Shown: positions 57,589-64,000 of the stretch, piece after piece
Position numbering within the stretch: the first letter of the stretch is position 1
Layout of the letters: every line of letters starts with the position of its first letter
NCBI GenBank assembly: GCA_963573315.1
Contig: OY752148.1
Span: 983,263 to 1,047,262 of the forward strand
Direction: 5' to 3'
DNA: 64,000 bases
Source of the DNA: Entomortierella parvispora
Taxonomy: Eukaryota > Mortierellomycota > Mortierellomycetes > Mortierellales > Mortierellaceae
Made by a program: the position numbers and the translations under genes
The notes under the pieces: model-generated
What the model was told of the DNA's origin: nothing
The model's input: only the letters and a program-made list of their open reading frames with translations
Database searches by the model: none

Positions 57589-59232
57589 CCTACAATGCGA
57601 CGTTGTAAAAAAGGAAACCCTTCGTTATCTCTGAGGGCACCTTGTCGCGCTGTCTTTTGGCCCCAAATTCACATACATTTTCGCCCATTTTTTTGCCCTC
57701 CATTCACCTCCATTTCGCCCTCTTCACTCATGGAATCAATTAGGACTAGTTGCAGCTCGCGTGCACCGCCTCTGCCGTTACCTGTTGAGGTTTCCGTTGT
57801 CACACCTCACCATCCTTCTGTTCCCTGGGTTCCATTGATTGAACTAGCGTACTGTCACTGTACTTTGTACTTGACAGCTCCACCCTCGCCTCAAAAACCG
57901 CGAACAAACACAGAAACTGCGTGCCACACCATGTTGATCGAATGTACGCGTTTTAAAGTTCAAGAGACAACGGTTCACAGGAAGTATGATAGCACAAATC
58001 CTCGGTAAAAGCTGCAACCTGAGAAAAAAGCGGCCATTTGTCGTTCGTCCGTTGCTCTTGTTTGTACGGCGTTTAGTTCTTTTAATAACAGTGCGTATTT
58101 CCATGCTTTCATGAAGAACGAACGTGAAAAGATCATGACGAAAAAAACGTGCGCAGTTACACGAAATGGACTCAGTCTATCCGTGTTACAGTCAATTCAA
58201 TTTTTGAATGTTCCATTCCTGAGGTGTTGCCTGCATTTTATGTCTTGACTTTTTTTGTGGTGGGGTAGTTCTCTCCGCTGGATCATTGCTACCTAGAGAA
58301 AAGATTCGATCTTGGACATCCAGCAAACCCATTCAAACAAGAATTTGTGCGCTTGCTGTAAATGAGCAGTCGCCTGCACACTAAACATATCTAGAAATCC
58401 TTCGATTGCGCACAGATTTGACTTCGTCTAATTGTCTAGGGTCGCCGTTGTGCCCGTTTCGCTGTTGTACGCGTTTCATGGGATTGTGGGCGAAAATCGA
58501 ACATTGCTTGGGGCATCTAATGGCCAGAGACCTGTTTATTTTTTGTTTTTTTGTAAGGGGGAGGGGGCGTCTTTGTCACAAAAGAGAGCTAGCATGAGCA
58601 TGAAACTCTCTTTTTGCAGCTACACGTTTATTCACCATCATCACTGTACCTCGCCCACCGATGGCAATGCGGAAGGTAGTGAGTCGGGATTCCCTGTTCT
58701 ACCACCGCTCATTGTCAGATCAAAACCAAGCCGGATGTTCTTGGAAATCTGGCAAGTCTACTTCCATCGTCGCCCGCCGATCGTATGGATAGAGAAGAGC
58801 TCGCTGTCGACTCCCCTCCGTTTGGTCACCTAGTATTCGGTCCACCTGATGCAAGAGTCTGTCCAAGTGGAAAGAGGGTGCTCTAAATAATACCCTGGTT
58901 TGTCAGTTCTCATGAATAACTTGATTGTAGGGAACGCTCTAATACTCAGACACCCTAAGCCCGGGCTTCATTCAGTAGTCCGTCTGCTTCTGTGTTTTAC
59001 ATCACCTAGTTATTTCGTTTCCAGGAAGCCTCGGCGGTAGTCAAATTTTCCCTCAAGGTTTTCACGAGCCATTGGGACAAACCTGAATTGCTTTGTACTG
59101 GGAGTAGGTTCAATGTAGGGTTTCGGCTGCAGGTTGGAGAGGCAGTGCTTTCTACATTTGGCTACAGAAGAACTACCGACGATGGTTTTTTTTTTTTGGG
59201 TGATCGGCGAGTGACGGAATGAACGAAGGGCG

Positions 59233-59272
59233 ACTGCTGCCAACTTTATCCATGGATAAAGTTGGCAGCAGT
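59233..59272. repeat. Perfect 40-bp palindrome
   Basis: The left arm ACTGCTGCCAACTTTATCCA is followed without spacer by its exact reverse complement, centred on CCATGG (between 59252 and 59253). No other unique-sequence palindrome of this length was noticed in the window. Confidence 0.95.
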
Positions 59273-59592
59273 TATGGCAGCGGCTTTGCCTCCCGTTGCG
59301 TGTGCAAAGGGTTGTGGCAGAGGAGAGGAGAGAAGTACAAAAGTATTTGAGCTCAGTCTAACTTGATACCTCGGCTAAATTTATTCGAGCTCCTTCGAGT
59401 CCACTCAGCGTCGAGGACGTGTCAGGGAACGCGCGGAGGGATCTTTTCTTCTTTGTCATTGTTCTATTTCCTTTTCATTGTCACCCCAAACATTGGACAT
59501 TCCCTCCTCCTCCTTTTGGTCCGCCTCGCTTCACATTCTTTCCACCCCCTCCACCCCTACTCTACATCTGCCTTCCCATCGACAGAGCATCC

Positions 59593-60318
59593 ATGCCCGA
59601 GAACGAACTCCTGGCCGCCTACAAGAGCGTGCCCATCGTTACAAGGTCTATCATCACCGCCACCATCCTCATCAGCTTTGGTGCCACCGTCAAGTTAATC
59701 CCCTTCTACTACCTCGGATTGGACTACCGACAAATCATTTACAAATTCCATGTAAACCATCCTACTGGCAGTCTTCTCTGCCTCTTGTCCTGAATGCCAA
59801 AAATTCTTCGAGTACAAAGTATGTATCCTTTTTTTACTCACTCCCTTTTTTTGATTGTACCTTTAGTTCCACCGACTCTTGACGCCGTTCTTTATCACGG
59901 GCATCAACTTCAACTTTTTGTTCGACCTCTACTTTCTGTTCACGTATGGATCACAACTGGAGACAACAACCTTTGCAGGAAGATCTGCGGATTTTGCCTG
60001 GTTTATCCTCTTTACCTGTCTGTCCTCGGGGGTATGTGAGAGCGCCATTTTCTTGGAATACGTCGGATCATGGTCCACTGTTAATTTAGGGATGAAAATG
60101 TTAGGAATGAGCTGCGCTGGGCCCTTGGAAAAACTAACACCATGACATGGTTGTTTTCCATCTTGTCCAAATGTGATATAGGTAATTGGATCGTTCATGG
60201 GCCATGCCTATCTTTTCCAAGCGATGCTCATTGCCATCATTTATTTGTGGTCGCAGTCGAACTCGGACAGGATAGTTTCATTCATGTTTGGTTTCCAGTT
60301 CAAAGTAAGGCCTGTTGC

Positions 60319-60350
<32 letters not shown>

Positions 60351-60709
60351 TATATGTTTCAAAGACCAGAAGATATTGACGTTTTATCGCTCTGAAATAG
60401 GCACTGTACTTCCCATGGGTGTTGGTCGCCTACACCTCTATCATGTCAGGAGCAGCGATTCCATGGGTTATGTTGATCGGTATTGCTTCTGCGCACCTGT
60501 ACTACTTTTTGGATTCTGTTTACCCATCTATGGGTGGACCCAAGCTGATCCCAACCCCAAGTCTGCTGTACAGACTGTTACCGGCTCAGGAAGTGGCAGG
60601 CGCGGGATTCACGGCTGGAGGCACGGCACCAGTCTTCAGGGCGAATGCAGCAGCTCAAGCAGCAGACGCTGGAGGGCATCGCTGGGGAAGTGGAAACCGT
60701 CTTGGATAG
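59593..60709 (+). CDS. Derlin (Der1-like ER-associated degradation protein)
   Basis: Four exons, 59593-59751, 59867-60031, 60182-60304 and 60401-60709, all join in phase 0 to give 251 aa. The rhomboid-like membrane core has about six helices. Motifs include AAYKSVPIVTRSIITATIL at the start, FHRLLTPFFITGINFNFLFD, the WFILFTCLSSG segment, SFMFGFQFKALYFPWVL across the exon 3/4 join, and PKLIPTPSLLYRLLP near the end, all typical of Derlin/Der1. Like other derlins it lacks the rhomboid serine protease dyad. It should sit in the ER membrane and thin it to help retrotranslocate misfolded proteins for proteasomal degradation. The cytosolic tail is Ala/Gly-rich and ends GHRWGSGNRLG, close to the GHRWGRG-type end of human Derlins. 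Intron 3 carries a GTT repeat. Confidence 0.95.
60313..60349 (+). repeat. (GTT)n microsatellite in Derlin intron 3
   Basis: About eleven GTT units, eight bases after the exon 3 donor. Length changes could influence splicing efficiency, but no effect is known. Confidence 0.9.
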
Positions 60710-61192
60710 ACGCTGCGTCTTGGGAACACTCTATAGAGTCTATAGTTGCAATAAAACTGAATGAAAATCTGCAATTTATCTTCCTTGTTTGCCTACTGCA
60801 AAAAAAAAAAAAAAAAAAAAAAAAATGTTGCCTTGTGCTTCCTTTCTCTCTTGACCTTCCTCCATCCTCCATCCTCCATCCTCCATCCTCCAACCTCACC
60901 GTCACTCACCATTCACCATTTACCATTCACTAATCACCGCTCTCACGCTCCGTTTTGCTTCAATTCTGACAAATACACGCCCATTCTCAACACCTGACAC
61001 GACCGTCATGGAGGGCGACTTCTGCATGGGGTTCGACATCCTCAATACATTCGACCCGACAACTAAACTCCTTGGATCACTCGCCAAATCCCAGAACCCA
61101 TACACCATGTACCCCATCACAAACACAAACACAAACACAAACACCACCCGCCTTTGGCCTTCTTTTCACCCACCTCCGTCAAATCCTCCTCC
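60710..61192. other. Intergenic: Derlin 3' end and bZIP gene leader
   Basis: After an AATAAA signal (60751) comes a 26-A run (60800-60825), then about four CTCCATC heptamers (about 60862-60892) and a CA-rich leader. A separate frame beginning at ATG 61008 (MEGDFCMGFDILN) overlaps the bZIP reading frame in a different phase and may be an upstream ORF. Confidence 0.55.
60800..60825 (+). repeat. Run of 26 A downstream of Derlin
   Basis: An uninterrupted A tract about 90 bp after the Derlin stop and 50 bp after its AATAAA. It may be a slippage-grown tract at the poly(A) site. Confidence 0.9.
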
Positions 61193-62473
61193 ATGCTTGC
61201 CTCGCACCCGTGGTCAGACATGGTATTTGACGATATGTGTCCTATGGGACTCTCTCAAGGAATATCCTCCCCACTTTGCACCACGTCCTCATCCTCTTCT
61301 TCTTCCTCTACGCGCTCTTCTTTCACCTCTTCCTCCTCCACTTCGTCTTCCCCATTGTCGCCTACCTTCCAAACATCCACAGGCGACTTCCGCCTCAATA
61401 TCTCTCACTCAAGAATACCATCAAGTACACCCTCTCCTGTTGATCCCTGTACTCATGAATACAATATTCTCGATACTCTCACTGCTACAAAGAAGGACAA
61501 CAATGAACCCTCACTTCCACAATCGATCGCCCCCAAGTGTCTCGATGGTGCCTTCCAACCTCGACACGACTCTCTCTTGGACGTGTCTATGAGCCTCGAC
61601 GACTTTGATCTGACTAACGGGTTTGAGCAACGTTTTGGCGACCACCATGGTCACCAGGACAAGAGCGACCAGGATATGGACGTTGACTCGGACGGATCCA
61701 TTGGAAACGATAACGATGACACCTCCTCCAAAAGCTCTCCGTTCTTGCGAGACTCTTCCACCATCTGTGATGTTACGGGACCATTGAAGTTGTCCAGATC
61801 GCCAGAGCCCAAAGAAAGAACTTCAAAGTCCAACGAAAAGGCTTCGCCCTCCAAGACAAAGTCAAAGTCAAAGTCAAAGGCCAAGAGTACCAAGACTAAG
61901 TTTACACCGTCTTCTACCTCTACCTCTACGTCGACCTTGAGACGACCCGCCAAAGCTGCTCGAAAGCAGAGTGGCACGGAACAACTCTCCCCCGAGGCCA
62001 AGCGGCAACGATTCCTGGAGCGCAGCCGACTGGCCGCTGCCAAGTGCGGCGAGAAGAAGCGTCTCCAGACGCTCAAGACCATCACCGATGCGGACGAGAT
62101 TACGGCCAAGTACCAGGCGCTGCACGAGTCCCTGAACGAGCTGCAGGAAGAGGTTCGGATGCTTAAGAACCAGATCCTGTGCCACCGCGACTGTGGCTGC
62201 GATGTCATCCAAAAAGTTATCAAGACCAGCTTGACGGCCCCTTCGTCGTCGTCGTTGTCACGCAAGATGTCTATGGGAAACCCATTATTCATCCTGGCCC
62301 TTATAATCATGATCAATCCAATCACAAACCGCAAGAGCAAAGCTCAGTTCAAAATGAATAACCCTCTGCCATGGAGATGGGACGCAAGACACCTGACAAG
62401 AAGGGCATCTGATGTACTTGAATCAAGTGCAGCATATATACTACCTTTTGGTCTATTGCATGCTCTACTTTGA
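61193..62473 (+). CDS. bZIP-type (ATF/CREB-like) protein with degenerate basic region
   Basis: One frame, start taken at the first in-frame ATG (MLASHPWSDMVFDDM), 426 aa. The first 180 residues are Ser/Thr-rich with acidic patches (DQDMDVDSDGSIGNDNDD), a likely activation region. The bZIP lies at about 268-335: basic part KRQRFLERSRLAAAKCGEKK, then heptads through YQALHESLNELQEEVRMLKNQIL. A Cys/His tail CHRDCGCD follows, as in Atf1/CREB-like fungal factors. The family signature needs Asn and Arg spaced as N-x7-R; here they are Ser278 and Gly286. Both major base- or backbone-contact residues are thus missing while the flanking LER, LAA, KC and basic residues remain. It may dimerise without normal DNA binding. 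The C-terminal 60 residues look unlike coding sequence, and an unrecognised intron near 62265 is possible. Confidence 0.75.
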   Translation: MLASHPWSDMVFDDMCPMGLSQGISSPLCTTSSSSSSSSTRSSFTSSSSTSSSPLSPTFQTSTGDFRLNISHSRIPSSTPSPVDPCTHEYNILDTLTATKKDNNEPSLPQSIAPKCLDGAFQPRHDSLLDVSMSLDDFDLTNGFEQRFGDHHGHQDKSDQDMDVDSDGSIGNDNDDTSSKSSPFLRDSSTICDVTGPLKLSRSPEPKERTSKSNEKASPSKTKSKSKSKAKSTKTKFTPSSTSTSTSTLRRPAKAARKQSGTEQLSPEAKRQRFLERSRLAAAKCGEKKRLQTLKTITDADEITAKYQALHESLNELQEEVRMLKNQILCHRDCGCDVIQKVIKTSLTAPSSSSLSRKMSMGNPLFILALIIMINPITNRKSKAQFKMNNPLPWRWDARHLTRRASDVLESSAAYILPFGLLHALL

Positions 62474-63107
62474 CGTTTTTGCATCCCTTCTCCTATTTTC
62501 GCCATCCCCCCATTTTTTAATATGTACCATCCCTTAGACCGTTTTATCATCCTCTACTCAAGAGGCTAACTTTCTCTGTTATGTTGTGTATTTTAGCACC
62601 TATTTCTTTATCTTTCGTCCCGACCATCCTCCTTTTTTGATTTCACCGTCTTTTGAGTGACTAATTCCAAGCTTTGGAATGAGGTTCTCGCTTTCTGCTG
62701 TCATCACCCTCCCACTGTGTTACTCAGTCCTCAGAGTCAAGGTGCACTGTCCCTCGATATATAAAGGGCTCCATCCTCTTCTGTTCTTTCTCTTCTTCCT
62801 CAACACTTTCCACTCACAACAAGATACGCAACTCTCTCTTCTTTCCCCTCTTGTGCACAGCTGTCTTCGTCTTTTCTCTATTGCAGCAGAATCCGACTTC
62901 CCCCGACAGCCATCACCTGCCGTGGTTGCTCACCTTGTCCCTCGATATATCAAGAACTCTATCTCCTTTCTCATCTCTCAGATCTTCCTCAGCATCCTCT
63001 ATCCAGGTAAGCAGTCACCACAGTGGTCTTCTGTTGTTGCATATGCGTAACTACCTTTTCGTGATGGTGCTGTATCTGAAATTTCTTCTACATGCATAAT
63101 CAGTAGA
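62474..63107. other. Promoter and 5' UTR (with intron) of the 63-aa secreted peptide gene
   Basis: A TATATAAA box at 62758-62765 is followed by a pyrimidine-rich leader with no convincing coding frame. A 5' UTR intron follows at 63007-63103 (donor GTAAGC, acceptor ATAATCAG), ending four bases before the ATG at 63108. No other gene is seen. Confidence 0.55.
62758..62765 (+). promoter_or_regulatory. TATA box of the 63-aa secreted peptide gene
   Basis: TATATAAA followed by GGG; CA-containing start candidates lie 30-60 bp downstream. It is about 350 bp from the ATG, of which 97 bp would be the 5' UTR intron. Confidence 0.55.
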
Positions 63108-63299
63108 ATGAAACGCCATTTTTATTTTGGCATACTTTTATTTGTTACTCAAGTTGTTGCACAACCACGGTGTTACTGGACAAAATGTGCTATTCTTGGA
63201 GTAGGAGTGAGCTGCGACAAGGGATATTCTGAAGTTAGTTCAGAAAACTGTGATGTTGTTATTGGTCTTGGCCTCAAATACCATTGTTGTAAAGACTAA
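63108..63299 (+). CDS. Small secreted cysteine-rich peptide (63 aa, 6 Cys)
   Basis: MKRHFYFGILLFVTQVVAQ is a textbook signal peptide. The mature part (about 44 residues, starting PRCYWTKCAIL) has six cysteines in the order C-x4-C-x8-C-x11-C-x11-CC. Six cysteines with a terminal CC pair would allow three disulfides, as in defensin-like or knottin-like peptides. I cannot assign a named family. A TATA box and a well-formed 5' UTR intron upstream support expression from this ATG. Possible roles are antimicrobial, signalling or host interaction; none is shown by the sequence. Codon use is more AT-rich than in the neighbouring housekeeping genes. Confidence 0.7.
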   Translation: MKRHFYFGILLFVTQVVAQPRCYWTKCAILGVGVSCDKGYSEVSSENCDVVIGLGLKYHCCKD

Positions 63300-64000
63300 G
63301 ACTTGTTTAAAAAATAACTGTTCTGTACACAGACGATCAGTGCAGCATTGTGAATTATGGTTCATGTGGCCAATATGTCAAATAAATTATGATAGATTGA
63401 TAGTCATCATCCTAAAAGTTCTTATTCAACGAAAAAAGAACTTGATTAAAGAGCCGAAATCGGAGGATGCAAAAGAAACGTTACGATGAATGCTAGGGAA
63501 TTTACATGGGGTTGACACTGAAAGTTTACATGGAGCTAAAAAGTTCTTGCTTAACCTGTAACAGGACAAGCCTTGCCACTGCGGTGAAGTGGGTCTAAAG
63601 GCGCTAAGTGAGTCTAAATAAAGATTTCTATCTGTCAACAACAAACTAGTATAGAGGGGGGGTACCCTCACAGCAGTATCGGGATGTTCCGACCCAAATA
63701 CTTACTGCGATGGGTGGGGGAGCTACTCTGAAGCTGGGAGACTGTGGACGACCGGAAGCGAAGGATGCGATGTGTGCTATACTAGATCTGTAGATAGAAT
63801 CGAAGGGGAAATGGCAATAAATTGGGGATCTATTAGCCAAACGGGCACCAAGAGCTATAGGACGAAGTTCTAATAGAACGACTGGGAGAGTTCCAAGGAG
63901 TCGACAAGGTGTTGAAATCGACAAGAGTGGAGTGCTGACAGTGAAGTCGACCCCTGTGAGGTGGCGGTGGCTGGTGTTGGACTTGTATTTGACGTATCTA
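63300..64000. other. Right-edge stretch with no recognised gene
   Basis: AT-rich after the peptide gene, then from about 63560 a more balanced sequence with the short direct repeats AAGTGGGTCTAAA/AAGTGAGTCTAAA (about 63588 and 63607) and TTTACATGG (twice, about 63491-63530). One plus-strand frame is open from about 63830 to the edge, and a 92-codon minus-strand frame lies at 63646-63924; neither matches a family I know. It could be the edge of a repeat element. Confidence 0.4.

Larger units (their letters stand above)
57372..59592. other. 2.2 kb intergenic region with a 40-bp palindrome
   Basis: The left part holds the promoter of the Cys-rich gene. The rest shows no recognised gene. A 77-codon minus-strand frame at 59010-59243 reads plausibly (KQFRFVPMARENLEGKFDYR in part) but has no ATG start and no family match. 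The perfect palindrome at 59233-59272 lies 320 bp before Derlin. Confidence 0.5.

Noticed and set aside
57481-58008. 175-codon plus-strand frame upstream of the 10-Cys gene
   Set aside because: It overlaps the TATA box and promoter of the minus-strand gene and has no recognisable features.
59010-59243. Possible small minus-strand gene before Derlin
   Set aside because: The sequence looks protein-like near its end but has no ATG, crosses a poly-A run and the palindrome, and I could not find a splice site giving a start.
61008-61592. 194-codon frame overlapping the bZIP gene in another phase
   Set aside because: Its first 40 residues look plausible (MEGDFCMGFDILNTF) but the rest is Pro/His/Leu-rich shadow text of the bZIP frame; kept only as a possible upstream ORF.

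Overview
The window reads as nuclear DNA of a filamentous or early-diverging fungus. Most genes are split by short introns (about 50-150 nt, mostly GT..AG with GTAAGT/GTATGT-like donors and YAG acceptors). Intergenic DNA is rich in pyrimidine tracts and simple repeats, and spliced gene models encode conserved eukaryotic proteins. The mix (PIN-like carrier, Mub1/SamB MYND protein, expanded Ser/Thr/Gln-rich tails, an intact IS630/Tc1-type transposase, tandem lineage-specific genes) is most like a Mucoromycota/Mortierella-type genome. That placement is inference from gene style, not a search result. Exon borders below were read by eye. For every spliced model with both ends placed, I checked that exon phases add up to one open frame.

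Layout, left to right: a truncated Kre9/Knh1-like secreted wall protein (-, left edge); a five-exon PIN-like membrane carrier (2.5-5.0 kb, +); a long disordered-protein gene whose 3' exon is clear and whose 5' exons are not (about 5.7-10.7 kb, +); NOT1, the CCR4-NOT scaffold (11.4-18.1 kb, +); a 4 kb gene-poor, low-complexity stretch; a Mub1/SamB-like MYND protein (22.0-25.7 kb, +); GPATCH1 (26.2-30.3 kb, +); an apparently intact DDE transposon with imperfect inverted ends (30.3-32.2 kb); a coiled-coil gene with a 26-residue tandem repeat (-); a nested 144-bp minisatellite (33.7-34.2 kb); then three unrecognised genes (34.9-40.4 kb, +), two of which share a previously unrecognised N-terminal domain.

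From 40.7 kb housekeeping genes dominate: a secreted subtilase (-), RNase H2 subunit C (+), AP-2 mu (-), complex I 51-kDa subunit NDUFV1 (-), NudE (+), prefoldin 4 (-), a 10-cysteine secreted peptide (-), Derlin (+), an atypical bZIP protein lacking both hallmark DNA-contact residues (+), and a 6-cysteine secreted peptide (+). The last 0.7 kb is unexplained.

There is no operon logic. The genes act in separate pathways: mRNA decay and splicing (NOT1, GPATCH1), proteostasis (Mub1, Derlin, prefoldin), trafficking and motor function (AP-2 mu, NudE), respiration (NDUFV1), genome maintenance (RNase H2C) and secretion (Kre9-like protein, subtilase, two Cys-rich peptides). The strongest candidates for undescribed biology are the shared domain of the 34.9 and 38.2 kb genes, the bZIP with a degenerate basic region, the 40-bp perfect palindrome upstream of Derlin, and the repeat/transposon cluster at 30-34 kb. 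I found no tRNA, rRNA or CRISPR array.
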